62,923 nucleotides of DNA, from assembly GCA_964588995.1 (NCBI GenBank), contig CAZPQM010000011.1, forward strand, positions 1-62,923, written 5' to 3'. The notes beneath the pieces were generated by a model. It was not told the origin of the DNA, did not search any database, and saw nothing but the letters and a program-made list of their open reading frames with translations. The translations under genes and the position numbers were made by a program. Shown piece after piece: positions 51,924-61,057 of the stretch. Every line of letters begins with the position of its first letter. Position 1 is the stretch's first letter. Source of the DNA: CAZPQM01 sp964588995. Its GTDB lineage: Bacteria; Pseudomonadota; Alphaproteobacteria; Rickettsiales; UBA8987.

Positions 51924-53194
51924 CGGAGGCATTATCCGTAAAGATGTCCGCGCCCGAAGTGCAAACTGCGGGGCTAAGCCAATGGCGTGAGCGAGCCGAG
52001 CAGCAGTTCCAGCTATATGGCTTGCCGGAAAAGCGACACGAGGCATGGAAATATACTAACCTCCGAACATTATCCGATGAGGCGCTGGCGACTGTAAAAC
52101 CTATACAAGCTTTTGAATATGAGGAGCCGCTCACACATCATAACGTGATTACGCTGGCTGATGGCCGCTATGATGCAACCACAAGCGATCTGCCGGAAGT
52201 TGCGACTGTCGTGGATTTGACCAAGCCGTTAGGCAAAGACATCGAGGCTATCATCGGAGCGCTCTTCCCTGAAACGGCGCTGACCGAGCCATCAGAAACC
52301 CAACTCGCGCTTAATCTCGCAAAGGCGGAGGAAGCGTTGGTGATTCATGTGCCGAGAGGGCAGGTGGTCGAGCGCCCGATTGAGCTGCATCATGTGATGA
52401 GTGAGGCGGGCGGGTCACGCTATTCACAAGTGTGGCTATTGATGGAGCCGGATAGCCAGCTGACCCTGTTGGAGCGGTTTTATGGTGCAGCGCAGCATGA
52501 TGGGGCAGAGCGTGTGCAAAACCATGCGGCGATCTTTGAGCTGAAACGGGGTGCCGGGCTGACCCATCACCGTGTGCAGGATGCGCCGCGCGATAGCTAT
52601 CATATTTACAGCGAACAACTCACCATGCAGTCACGTAGTGAGTACCATGCGTTTACGCTTACCAGCGGGGCGAAGGTGAGTAGGCATGAAACACGGGCGC
52701 ATTTATTGGGTAAGCAGATTCGATGCGATCAACAGGGTGTTACCTTTGGTAATGGCGATCAGCATCACGATGTGTTCCTGCCGGTGCTGCATGCGGATGC
52801 TGAGAGCTACAGTAATCAACGCTTTCGACAGCTACTTGACGGGCAATCGAAAGGGATTTTTTATGGAACGGTGCATGTGCCGGAAAGCAGCCCCAAAACG
52901 GAGGCGCATCAGCTGAACCAGAATATTCTTCTATCTGATAAGGCGCAGGCTTACACGCGACCTGAGCTGGATATTTTCACCGATGATGTGGTCTGTTCGC
53001 ATGGTGCGACGGTGGGTAATCTTGACGAGCAGGCACTGTATTATCTGCAAACGCGAGGACTCAGTGCCGATGCGGCGAAGCGGATGCTCACCGAAGCGTT
53101 TGCGGAGGACATGCTTGAGGCGGTACGGCAGGAGCCGATCCACGACTTTATGCGCGATCATGTCCGCAAAGTGACCGGGCAAAGTGAAAGTTAA
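51920..53194 (+). CDS. sufD: Fe-S assembly protein SufD
   Basis: SufD pairs with SufB in the scaffold complex. The 424-residue protein has HEAWKYTNLRTLSDEAL near the start, then the beta-helix core, and the C-terminal ILLSDKAQAYTRPELDIFTDDVVCSHGATVG with the conserved CxHG cysteine/histidine. It is coupled to sufC and overlaps or abuts sufS. Confidence 0.95.
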   Translation: MTEALSVKMSAPEVQTAGLSQWRERAEQQFQLYGLPEKRHEAWKYTNLRTLSDEALATVKPIQAFEYEEPLTHHNVITLADGRYDATTSDLPEVATVVDLTKPLGKDIEAIIGALFPETALTEPSETQLALNLAKAEEALVIHVPRGQVVERPIELHHVMSEAGGSRYSQVWLLMEPDSQLTLLERFYGAAQHDGAERVQNHAAIFELKRGAGLTHHRVQDAPRDSYHIYSEQLTMQSRSEYHAFTLTSGAKVSRHETRAHLLGKQIRCDQQGVTFGNGDQHHDVFLPVLHADAESYSNQRFRQLLDGQSKGIFYGTVHVPESSPKTEAHQLNQNILLSDKAQAYTRPELDIFTDDVVCSHGATVGNLDEQALYYLQTRGLSADAAKRMLTEAFAEDMLEAVRQEPIHDFMRDHVRKVTGQSES

Positions 53195-53195
53195 T

Positions 53196-54461
53196 ATGGT
53201 TATGGCGGCACACCAAATTGATATACCGGATATACCGTTTGATGCGGAAGCGGCGCGAGCGGACTTTCCGGTGCTGCAACAGGAGATAAGTGGCACCCCG
53301 CTGGCCTTCCTCGATTCGGCAGCGAGTGCGCAAAAACCGCGTGTGGTGTTGGATCGTTTGCAGGAGGCCTACGCAACGCATTATGCGAATATTCACCGAG
53401 GTATGTACCGCCTGAGCGAGATTTCGACGGAAGCCTTTGAGGCAGTGCGTACGAAAGTGGCACGGTTTATCAACGCGGCGTCAGAAAAAGAAATTATCTT
53501 TACACGCGGAGCAACGGAAGCGATCAATCTGGTGGCGCATAGCTACGGCATGCAACAGCTGAAAGCGGGCGATGAGATTCTCATGTCTGAGATGGAGCAT
53601 CACGCCAATATCGTGCCGTGGCAGCAGGTCGCGAAGCAAACCGGAGCCACTATTCGCGTTGTGCCGATTACGGAGGCGGGTGAGCTGGATATAGAGGCGT
53701 TTCATAACCTGCTGAGTGAGAAAACCAGAGTGGTGACCATGCTGCAGACTTCGAATGCGCTGGGCACTAACCTGCCGATGAAGGCCATTATTGAAGCGGC
53801 GCACGCGGTCGGGGCGGTGGTGCTGGTCGATGCCTGTCAGTCCGCGGCGCATGAGGTGATTGACGTACAGGCACTCGATGCGGATTTCCTCGTTTTTTCA
53901 GGCCACAAGCTCTACGGACCGAACGGCACCGGCGTGCTTTACGGCAAGTATGATTTGCTGGAGGTGATGCCGCCTTATCAAACAGGCGGGGAAATGATCG
54001 ACCAGGTTGATTTTGAGGCAGGTACAACGTTTCAGGCACCACCGCTCCTCTTTGAGGCTGGAACGCCTGTGATTGCTGAGGTGATTGCGTTTGGCGCAGC
54101 GTTGGACTATCTCACGGCGTTTGATCGGGAAGCGATCCGCGCGCATGAGCTGAGCCTGATGCAAAAAGCGAGTGAAGCGATTGCGGCATTGCCCGGCTTC
54201 GAACTGATCGGAGCGCCGCGGGATAAGGCGGCGATTGTACCGTTTATTCATGCGGAGGCGCATCCGAACGATGTCGGCAGCATTCTGGATCAGTGCGGTG
54301 TGGCCGTTAGAGCCGGGCATCACTGCGCGCAACCGCTCATGAAGCGGCTCGGCGTATCAGCTACGGTGCGGGCCTCCTTTGCGATGTATAATACGGAAGC
54401 GGATGTGGAAGCGCTTGTTAAAGGGCTGCAGAAAGTGAACAAATTGTTTGGGGCAGGGTGA
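53196..54461 (+). CDS. sufS: cysteine desulfurase SufS
   Basis: SufS is the PLP enzyme that takes sulfur from cysteine. Visible are FLDSAASAQKP near residue 35, the PLP lysine in VFSGHKLYGPNGTGVLYGK and the catalytic cysteine in VRAGHHCAQPLM. Three starts are possible: GTG 53184 inside sufD, ATG 53196 (chosen, overlapping none) and ATG 53202; the ribosome site is weak. About 421 residues, normal for class II desulfurases. Its TGA overlaps the next ATG. Confidence 0.95.
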   Translation: MVMAAHQIDIPDIPFDAEAARADFPVLQQEISGTPLAFLDSAASAQKPRVVLDRLQEAYATHYANIHRGMYRLSEISTEAFEAVRTKVARFINAASEKEIIFTRGATEAINLVAHSYGMQQLKAGDEILMSEMEHHANIVPWQQVAKQTGATIRVVPITEAGELDIEAFHNLLSEKTRVVTMLQTSNALGTNLPMKAIIEAAHAVGAVVLVDACQSAAHEVIDVQALDADFLVFSGHKLYGPNGTGVLYGKYDLLEVMPPYQTGGEMIDQVDFEAGTTFQAPPLLFEAGTPVIAEVIAFGAALDYLTAFDREAIRAHELSLMQKASEAIAALPGFELIGAPRDKAAIVPFIHAEAHPNDVGSILDQCGVAVRAGHHCAQPLMKRLGVSATVRASFAMYNTEADVEALVKGLQKVNKLFGAG

Positions 54462-54871
54462 TGGAATTACAAGACTTTATCGACGCCGCAGCAAAGGACG
54501 ATAAACTCCTCGCCGAATTGCAGAATCAGCCCCTGACCGAAGAGCAGGAGCAGGCGATTGAAACGGCTGATACGCTGGAAGCAAAGCTGATTGCTATCCT
54601 GAAAACTGTGCGCGATCCGGAACTTCCGGTGAATATCTGGGATCTGGGTCTGGTGTATCGGTTGGATGTGGCAGAGAATGCGGTCGAAGTCGATATGACG
54701 TTAACCGCGCCAGCCTGCCCGGTGGCGGGTGCCATGCCGATCGAAGTGGAAAAGCGCATCAAGCGGCTTGCGCCGGAGGTGAAGGACGTTGCGGTCAAGC
54801 TCGTTTGGGAGCCGCGCTGGAACAAAGAGATGATGTCCGATGACGCAAAATTATTACTGGATATGTGGTAA
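54461..54871 (+). CDS. sufT: SUF-associated DUF59/MIP18 protein (SufT-like)
   Basis: The 136-residue protein has an extra N-terminal helical part of about 40 residues followed by a MIP18/DUF59 domain with KTVRDPELPVNIWDLGLVY and TLTAPACPVAGAMP, where the cysteine is the conserved reactive one. Proteins of this type in suf operons help mature Fe-S targets. GTG 54458 is an alternative start, but ATG 54461 is preferred. It ends three bases plus a short spacer before the SufA-like gene. Confidence 0.88.
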   Translation: MELQDFIDAAAKDDKLLAELQNQPLTEEQEQAIETADTLEAKLIAILKTVRDPELPVNIWDLGLVYRLDVAENAVEVDMTLTAPACPVAGAMPIEVEKRIKRLAPEVKDVAVKLVWEPRWNKEMMSDDAKLLLDMW

Positions 54872-54880
54872 GAGGTGAAT

Positions 54881-55225
54881 ATGCAACGTGATATTATACA
54901 GGTGACAGAACGCGCGGCGGATCATATCCGCGCTATCGTAGAAAAAGGTCAGGCTGAGAATATGGGCTATGTCGGGCTGCGCGTTGGCATTAAAAAAGGC
55001 GGCTGCTCGGGTAGCGAGTATGATTTTCAGTATGCCGAAGAAAAAGCGCCTTATGAAGAAGAGATTGAAACGCAGGGCGTAAAGCTGTTTATCGACCCGG
55101 CGGCAACGCTCAAGCTGATTGGTAGCGTGATGGATTATCAGGAGGATGATTTTTCAGAAGGGTTTGTATTCACCAACCCGAATGAGATGGGCAGCTGCGG
55201 TTGCGGCAAGTCGGTCAAGCTCTAG
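54881..55225 (+). CDS. sufA: A-type Fe-S carrier protein (SufA/IscA)
   Basis: A-type carriers bring Fe-S clusters to target proteins. The 114-residue protein has the three required cysteines, one in KKGGCSGSEYDF and two in MGSCGCGKSV. AAGAGGTGA lies just before ATG 54881; GTG 54875 would lack a ribosome site. It is the last gene of the suf operon. A 133-base gap follows before the next gene. Confidence 0.94.
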   Translation: MQRDIIQVTERAADHIRAIVEKGQAENMGYVGLRVGIKKGGCSGSEYDFQYAEEKAPYEEEIETQGVKLFIDPAATLKLIGSVMDYQEDDFSEGFVFTNPNEMGSCGCGKSVKL

Positions 55226-55358
55226 CATAGCGTGTTACGGAAAACACACCTTATGCATGTTAAGCTATAAGATTGCTAACAATCCCTAATTGTAAATTGT
55301 TTGTAAGCATTTATGCGCTAGAAAACTCATATGTAATGCTTTTACAGGGGTGGAGATC

Positions 55359-55877
55359 ATGCAGAGTGCAGCAATTACGACCCGATATAAAAGTAAATCG
55401 GTGGAAGTGCTGCGTGTATTAGTGGTTGAAGATGATCCGAGGTTTCAACAATTCCTGCTAGAACTGCTCGATATTTTTGGTTTCAGGCGAATTGAAGTGG
55501 CGGATGACGGGCATGGTGCAATTGAAAGGTTGCATGAATTACCGTTTGATTTCATCATTTGTGACTGGAATTTGAAGGGCATGGACGGCATCGACTTCCT
55601 GAAATACCTCCGCTGTGATAAAGCATCTCCTGATATGTTCATGCCGGTGTTATTTATTACTGGCAGGGCGGAAAAAAAGCATGTTGAGAAGGCGCGCGAT
55701 TACGGTGTAAATGAATTTCTGGCAAAACCGTTTCGTATGGATACGTTTCGGCAACGGTTAATTTCCCTTTTTGAGAATCCAAGGGAGTTTATCGTTAGTC
55801 ATTACTATTCCGGGCCGTGCAGGCGACGTAGAAACATCCCGCCGCCGGATAATATCGACAGGCGAATTGCGGCCTAG
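55359..55877 (+). CDS. CheY-like response regulator
   Basis: The 172-residue protein is a single receiver domain (residues about 18-140) with the acidic pair in VVEDDPRF, phospho-accepting aspartate in IICDWNLKGMDG, the TG of LFITGRAE and lysine in FLAKPF. A basic, proline-rich tail of 30 residues (PCRRRRNIPPPDNIDRR) follows. There is no DNA-binding domain. ATG 55359 has GGGGTGGAG upstream. Two bases separate it from the next gene, so the two very probably work together. Confidence 0.88.
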   Translation: MQSAAITTRYKSKSVEVLRVLVVEDDPRFQQFLLELLDIFGFRRIEVADDGHGAIERLHELPFDFIICDWNLKGMDGIDFLKYLRCDKASPDMFMPVLFITGRAEKKHVEKARDYGVNEFLAKPFRMDTFRQRLISLFENPREFIVSHYYSGPCRRRRNIPPPDNIDRRIAA

Positions 55878-55879
55878 CT

Positions 55880-56362
55880 ATGCTGAAGAAAACGAAAAAA
55901 GACGGAACCCGTATTTTTGAGCCGAATGATGCGCTTTCGCAGAAAGCGAATATTCGTGAGGCCATCACGGAGAGTGCTTTGCAACGTGCAGAAGAAGTTC
56001 TGGAAGGTAAGAAAGCAGAATTTTGCGAAGATATTACCAAGGACCTCGAACATCTAAGGGAGCTGAGTGCTGCGGCAGAAGGAGAACAGAAGACGACCGT
56101 GTCTAAGGAGTTTTTCACCTTGATACTCAATATCAAAAGCATGTCCGGGTTTTATGGCCTTGATGCGCTGACCGAAGCGGCGCGGCTGTTCTTGCTATTG
56201 CTTGAGGATGCGGAAGGCTCTAGCGATCCGCGTTATAAACGGGCGATTACGGTATATATTGACTCCATGGGAACATTGTTAAAGGATGCTGGTGATAAAG
56301 AGGCAAACTTGCTCATAACGGAGTTGGAGAAGTTAAACCTAGGGCTGAAGACAAAAGAATAA
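55880..56362 (+). CDS. helical protein, possible degenerate Hpt partner of the receiver
   Basis: The 160-residue product is highly helical and charged. Its middle, FFTLILNIKSMSGFYGLDALTEAARLF, resembles the Hpt-domain motif H-x-L-K-G-S-A...G...L...A, but the phospho-accepting histidine position is leucine. It could therefore be a docking or inhibitory partner of the receiver encoded two bases upstream rather than a phosphotransferase. The family call is tentative; without the neighbour it would be an unknown protein. It is convergent with exbD. Confidence 0.55.
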   Translation: MLKKTKKDGTRIFEPNDALSQKANIREAITESALQRAEEVLEGKKAEFCEDITKDLEHLRELSAAAEGEQKTTVSKEFFTLILNIKSMSGFYGLDALTEAARLFLLLLEDAEGSSDPRYKRAITVYIDSMGTLLKDAGDKEANLLITELEKLNLGLKTKE

Positions 56363-56411
56363 GACGCTGCCCCAGATAACATTCATCATTTACCTGAGAC
56401 AGCCCTTAACA

Positions 56412-56822
56412 TTATCGGGGTTCGGTAACGAAGCCGATATTATTCAGCCCGTATTTTTGCGAAAGCGTAAGGATTTTGCTGACTCTTCCATAGGGAACGT
56501 TCTTATCTGCGCGGAGATGTATAGGGCGTTTTGTCGTCTGCTGAGATTCGATTTGCAGTCGTTGTTCCAGCTGTTCTAGTGTAAGAGGCTCCTTATCCCA
56601 GAAAAACTGCCCCTCCTGATTGATGGAAAGCGTAATTGGGTTTTCATCGGCTATTTCCGTAGCGGTTTCATTTGGCAACTCCAGCTTAACCGCTTGGGTA
56701 AGCATCGGCGCTGTGACCAGAAAAATGACCAGTAAAACCAGCATGACATCCACAAGTGGAGTCATATTGATCTCGGCCATTGGCGCGGAGAATGCTTCTC
56801 TATCGAACCCTTGCATCGCCAT
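56412..56822 (-). CDS. exbD: TonB-system proton channel protein ExbD
   Basis: ExbD forms with ExbB the proton-driven motor that energises TonB. The 136-residue protein has a short cytoplasmic start with AEINMTPLVDVMLVLLVIFL, including the essential membrane aspartate, and a periplasmic domain ending NIGFVTEP. GGAGG 8 bases before ATG 56822 fixes the start; the frame is open to 56888 inside exbB. It overlaps exbB by 23 bases. Confidence 0.94.
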   Translation of the reverse strand: MAMQGFDREAFSAPMAEINMTPLVDVMLVLLVIFLVTAPMLTQAVKLELPNETATEIADENPITLSINQEGQFFWDKEPLTLEQLEQRLQIESQQTTKRPIHLRADKNVPYGRVSKILTLSQKYGLNNIGFVTEPR

Positions 56823-57501
56823 GATGCTTGCCTCCGGTAGCCAGTTTAACAGGAACGGCCTTTTCATTTTCGCCCGTTTGGTGCGCATAGAGCGTTAGCT
56901 GTTCTGCCAAATGGCGCAGCCGCTGGACCAGTACGCGGTTGGCACGAACAAAACCGTTATAAGCGAGCACGGCGGGGATGGCAGCAAAGAGGCCGAGGGC
57001 GGTAGCGACCAAAGCCTCCCCCATCGGGCCAGCCACCACGGCAAGTGACGCATTTCCAGCGGCAGCGACATCGATTAGGGCGCGGTAAACACCCCATACT
57101 GTGCCGAACAGCCCGATAAAGGGTGCGGATGAGCCGATGGAAGCTAAAATTGTTAGCCCTTTATCCAGCCAGACACGGACGCGGTCCAGCGCCTGAGATA
57201 TATGCAGGGCAAGAATTTCCTGTCTTTTTTCTGGTTTTTTCTGAATCAGGGGTAGGGTGCGGTTCGCTTCTGTCAGCAGGATGGAAACAGCACCTTCAGC
57301 CGGGGTTCCTGAAATAGTATTTGGCCAGTCCGGTGTATTAGCATGCTGATGGATAAACGCCTCCAGCCGCTTTCGCTCCTGACGCACCAGCCACGCTTTC
57401 CAGAATATAATGTACCAACTCACCAGCGACATTCCAATGAGTAAAAGAAATGTGCCAATCAGAACGGCATCGCCATGTTCAAAGACATATAATAGGTTCA
57501 T
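56800..57501 (-). CDS. exbB: TonB-system motor protein ExbB
   Basis: ExbB is the multi-helix subunit of the TonB motor in the inner membrane. The 233-residue protein has three hydrophobic helices, with the conserved IGSSAPFIGLFGTVWGVYRA and EALVATALGLFAAIPAVLAYN. It starts 11 bases after tonB and overlaps exbD. Confidence 0.94.
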   Translation of the reverse strand: MNLLYVFEHGDAVLIGTFLLLIGMSLVSWYIIFWKAWLVRQERKRLEAFIHQHANTPDWPNTISGTPAEGAVSILLTEANRTLPLIQKKPEKRQEILALHISQALDRVRVWLDKGLTILASIGSSAPFIGLFGTVWGVYRALIDVAAAGNASLAVVAGPMGEALVATALGLFAAIPAVLAYNGFVRANRVLVQRLRHLAEQLTLYAHQTGENEKAVPVKLATGGKHHGDARVR

Positions 57502-57512
57502 ACTTTCAGACC

Positions 57513-58232
57513 CTAGTTTATTCTAAATTCAATGGGCACCACCACATTAGCCTCGATCAGCTTGCTGCCACGGCGGGCTGGCACGAATTTCCAGTTTTGT
57601 ACAGCGGCAAGCGCAGCGCGATCCAGCAGGTGATGTCCGCTGGATCGTTCCAATAAAACCTGTTTTGGCGTACCTGCCGTGGAGACGCGTACATCGAGCA
57701 GAACGGTACCCTCCTGCCCGCGTTTACGGGCTGAGCGTGGATATTCCGGAGCCGGATTATTCAGATAATTGGCAGCAACAGGTTTGGTAATGGCGGACTT
57801 TTGCGCAGAGGCATTGGGCGATTGCAGTCCGGAGGTAAGTTGCGTTTGTGCTTGTGGTTTCTTTGCTTTCTGCTGAGGTTTGGGTTTCGGCTTAGCTTTA
57901 ATTTTTGGCATTACTTCACCGGAGGCAGGTTCCAACTTGGCGATTTCTTCCGGTTCAGGTTTCGTTTGCGGTTTGGCCTTTACCATACCTTTTTTCTTAG
58001 GGGTGAGTTCTGGTACTGTTTTTTCTACAACAGGTTGTTCAATCGTCTGCGGTTCCTGCTGAATCGTAGTAGGCGCGACCATACTGACCTGAATCACCTG
58101 CTGTTGCGGAATGGCAATAGGTGGTTCCGGCACCAGTGCCAAGGCGGCTAAACCAGAGTGCAAAGCCAGCATACCAACAAAGGCTGTCAAATGACTGCAG
58201 GGGTAGCAAGGAGGGGTAGGGGCAAGGTTCAC
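57513..58232 (-). CDS. tonB: energy transducer TonB
   Basis: TonB reaches from the inner membrane to outer-membrane receptors and drives heme or siderophore import. The 239-residue protein has one N-terminal membrane helix (FVGMLALHSGLAALALV), a long Pro/Lys/Glu-rich spacer (about 70-145) and a C-terminal domain with YPRSARKRGQEGTVLLDVRV and ALAAVQNWKFVPARR. The start is GTG 58232, right at the expected transcript start; no ribosome site is visible, so the message may be leaderless or the start may lie at ATG 58172. Order tonB-exbB-exbD behind an iron box fits use by the heme receptor at 43-45 kb. Confidence 0.92.
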   Translation of the reverse strand: MNLAPTPPCYPCSHLTAFVGMLALHSGLAALALVPEPPIAIPQQQVIQVSMVAPTTIQQEPQTIEQPVVEKTVPELTPKKKGMVKAKPQTKPEPEEIAKLEPASGEVMPKIKAKPKPKPQQKAKKPQAQTQLTSGLQSPNASAQKSAITKPVAANYLNNPAPEYPRSARKRGQEGTVLLDVRVSTAGTPKQVLLERSSGHHLLDRAALAAVQNWKFVPARRGSKLIEANVVVPIEFRIN

Positions 58233-58239
58233 AATGGCT

Positions 58240-58280
58240 TATATAATAATCCAAATAGATTTTGACAATGATTCTCAATA
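58240..58280. promoter_or_regulatory. tonB promoter and shared Fur box
   Basis: On the minus strand TTGTCA (58263-58268), 17 bases and TATATA (58240-58245) make a strong tonB promoter. TTGACAATGATTCTCAAT (58262-58279) overlaps its -35 element and matches the Fur pattern. It lies 91 bases before the plus-strand iron-transporter gene, so one box may repress both directions. A second palindrome-like element, TTGCAAATTGTTCGCAA, lies near 58331. Confidence 0.7.
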
Positions 58281-58370
58281 AATCGTCACTTGCTTTCTAA
58301 ATACCCCATTGCTACAAGTCAATATCTAATTGCAAATTGTTCGCAATTACTTGGTCTAATTGAGGAATCT

Positions 58371-59411
58371 ATGAAAACACTGAATATATCGCTAGCGTTA
58401 CTCTTCTTTTCCCTGCTTTCTTTACTCTTTATGATGCTGCCAGCAAATACGCAGGCGTCTGAAGTCAATCTGTATTCAGCGCAGAAAGAGCATCTTATCC
58501 GCCCGATTTTGGACAAATTTGAACAAAAGACCGGTATTAAGGTCAATATGATCACAGGGGATAAGGCCGCGCTTGTAACACGGCTGGAGCATGAAGGTAA
58601 AAATACACCGGCGGATGTGCTGCTGACGGTGGATATTGGCAATATCTATCAAGCAAAAGAAAAAGGCTTGCTGCAGGCAGTTGATTCGAAGGTCCTTGAG
58701 CAACAGATTCCTGACTATCTGCGTGGACCGGACGGGCAGTGGTATGGGCTTACGATCCGATCACGTGCGATTTTTTATAATAAGGATATGGTTTCTCTGG
58801 ATGCGATTTCGAACTATGAAGAGCTGGCAGATGAAAAATGGCGGGATGCAGCGCTGATCCGCTCGTCGTCTAATGTATATAACCAGTCGTTGGTTTCTTC
58901 GATGCTAGTGCATCACGGTGAGGCTGAAACACGGAAATGGCTGCAAGGTCTGGTGGCCAATTTTGCGCGTTCCCCGCAAGGCGGCGACTCGGATCAGCTG
59001 CGTGCGTTGGCTGCCGGAGAAGGAAAGCTCGCGGTGGCCAATACCTATTATTTCGGTCGCTTGCTAGCTGGAGGTGAGGATATTGAGAACCAGCTGGTAA
59101 AAGATAAAGTTGGTATTATTTTCCCAAATCAGGGCGGGCGCGGCGCGCATGTAAATATCCGTGGTGGAGGTGTGACGAAATACGCCAAAAATAAAGAGAA
59201 CGCGGTAAAGCTACTGGAGTTTCTGGCGAGTGATCAGGCGCAGGTTTTTTTTGCGAAAAACAACTTTGAATATCCAGCCAGCCCGGATATTACTGTGCCG
59301 GACATATTGGAATCATGGGGTGAATTGAAACGAGATACGGTCAGTTTAGAGAAGGTTGGTCAGCACCAGCAAGGCGCTATCAAGCTTATGGATGAGGTCG
59401 GATGGCCCTAG
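58371..59411 (+). CDS. ferric iron ABC transporter, substrate-binding protein
   Basis: This periplasmic Fe3+-binding protein of the FbpA/FutA type captures iron for the permease encoded next. The 346-residue precursor has a signal peptide (LALLFFSLLSLLFMMLPANT, cut near QAS), then SEVNLYSAQKEHLIRPILDKFEQ and ADVLLTVDIGNIYQAKEKGL. The paired tyrosines of the iron site are in VANTYYFGRLL. GAGGAATCT before ATG 58371 supports the start; the frame opens at 58290. It overlaps the permease gene by 10 bases and lies behind an iron box. Confidence 0.93.
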   Translation: MKTLNISLALLFFSLLSLLFMMLPANTQASEVNLYSAQKEHLIRPILDKFEQKTGIKVNMITGDKAALVTRLEHEGKNTPADVLLTVDIGNIYQAKEKGLLQAVDSKVLEQQIPDYLRGPDGQWYGLTIRSRAIFYNKDMVSLDAISNYEELADEKWRDAALIRSSSNVYNQSLVSSMLVHHGEAETRKWLQGLVANFARSPQGGDSDQLRALAAGEGKLAVANTYYFGRLLAGGEDIENQLVKDKVGIIFPNQGGRGAHVNIRGGGVTKYAKNKENAVKLLEFLASDQAQVFFAKNNFEYPASPDITVPDILESWGELKRDTVSLEKVGQHQQGAIKLMDEVGWP

Positions 59412-61057
59412 CGCGAGAATCTGGAAGCGCTCTTAGTCTGCCAAAGAACCGGCTTTTCAATCTGCCGAATGCGCTTTTTATTATTTTTTGCATTGTCTTA
59501 TCGGCTCCGGTATTGCTTATTTTCGTAAGCTGGTTCTGGCTTTCAGATGGAGGTCTGGCCTATTTCTACCAGCAGGGCTTGCTAAAAACCTATACGGTGA
59601 ACAGCGTGCTGATTGCCCTAGGCACGGGCGTGATGACGTTGCTAATAGGTACGTTAACAGCGTTTTGTGTCACCTGCACGAACATGCCGTTCCGCAAGAT
59701 CATCCGTTGGGTATTATTGTTGCCCTTTGCCGTTCCGGGGTATGTCGCAGCGATTGTCTATGCGGATATGTTTGACAGTGCTGGTACAGTCCAAGTCACC
59801 TTGCGTGAGTGGACAGGACTGGCCTTCGGTGAATATTGGTTTCCGTCTATACGTTCACTAGAAGGAGCTGTGTTTATTTTAAGTATCACGCTCTACCCTT
59901 ATATTTACTTGCTGGCATCCACGGCGTTTGCAACCCAGCCGCGCCATATGCTGGAAACTGGGAAATTACTCGGTTTGCGTAGCCATGCCATTTTCTTCAG
60001 GCTAATGGTGCCTATGGCGCGCCCGATGCTGGCCGTGGGTGTTGCGCTCGTGATGATGGAAGCGCTAGCGGATTTTGGTGTGGTGAGTCTCTTTGGGGTT
60101 CCGACTTATACCACCGGTATATATCGTTCGTGGCAGGGGTTATATGACCCCATTGCTGCTGCCCAGATGGCTTCACTACTGCTCGCCTGCGTGCTAATTG
60201 CATTATGGTTAGAGCGCCGTTCGCGTCAGGAAGCGCGTTACGCCAACCCGAATGCGGTCAATGCGCCACCCCTCGTGTTTGAGTTATCAATGCGCGGGAA
60301 ATACCTCAGCCTGATCGCATGTTCTATACCTGTATTATTCGGCTTCCTCCTACCGATGCTGACGCTGCTTCACTGGACGGTGTATGACTGGAGCCGGCTA
60401 TTAGATGGTTATACGCTGCATGCGTTGCTAAATTCTCTAACGCTAGGAATATTAACGGCGGTAGTGGCTACTGTACTAGGACTCGTGCTGGTGATGCGGT
60501 TGCGATTTGACTCTTCAAGGGTAGCTTCGTGGTTTGCACGGTTAGCGACCAGCGGCTATGCGATGCCAGGTTCGGTCGTAGCGGTTGGTATATTGCTATT
60601 GCTGATTATCATTCAGAATCAGGTGTTAAAAGGTGAAATATTACTTACCGGAACCATTGCGGCTATGGTCTGGGCATGTAGCTTTCGGTTTCTAACGATC
60701 AGCTTTAATACGACCGAGTCCGGTTTGGCGCGTGTGACACCGTTGATGGATGATGCGGCGAAAACGCTCGGGCTATCTCATGCTGCCATTGTGCGGCACA
60801 TACATATGCCGCTGATCCACCGTAGTATGCTAGCGGGCTTTCTGCTTGTGTTTGTCGATACGGTCAAAGAATTGCCCGCCACTATTTTGCTGCGGCCGTT
60901 TAACTTTGACACGCTCGCCATTCGCACGTACGAATTAGCGGGTGATGAGCTGCTGCAACGTGCCGGACCTTCAGCGCTTATGCTGGTGCTGATTAGTCTG
61001 TTGCCTATTTTTGTGCTCGCGCAGCGTTTCAGTAAGTCAACGCATAAGGAGGCCTGA
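59402..61057 (+). CDS. ferric iron ABC transporter, permease (FbpB type)
   Basis: The 551-residue inner-membrane protein contains two fused permease halves with about 12 helices, as in FbpB/SfuB. Each half has an EAA-like loop for ATPase contact: ETGKLLGLRSHAIFFRLMVP and DAAKTLGLSHAAIVRHIHMP. ELPATILLRPFNFDTLA near the end is typical. It overlaps the binding-protein gene, and its TGA overlaps the ATPase ATG. Confidence 0.94.
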   Translation: MALARESGSALSLPKNRLFNLPNALFIIFCIVLSAPVLLIFVSWFWLSDGGLAYFYQQGLLKTYTVNSVLIALGTGVMTLLIGTLTAFCVTCTNMPFRKIIRWVLLLPFAVPGYVAAIVYADMFDSAGTVQVTLREWTGLAFGEYWFPSIRSLEGAVFILSITLYPYIYLLASTAFATQPRHMLETGKLLGLRSHAIFFRLMVPMARPMLAVGVALVMMEALADFGVVSLFGVPTYTTGIYRSWQGLYDPIAAAQMASLLLACVLIALWLERRSRQEARYANPNAVNAPPLVFELSMRGKYLSLIACSIPVLFGFLLPMLTLLHWTVYDWSRLLDGYTLHALLNSLTLGILTAVVATVLGLVLVMRLRFDSSRVASWFARLATSGYAMPGSVVAVGILLLLIIIQNQVLKGEILLTGTIAAMVWACSFRFLTISFNTTESGLARVTPLMDDAAKTLGLSHAAIVRHIHMPLIHRSMLAGFLLVFVDTVKELPATILLRPFNFDTLAIRTYELAGDELLQRAGPSALMLVLISLLPIFVLAQRFSKSTHKEA

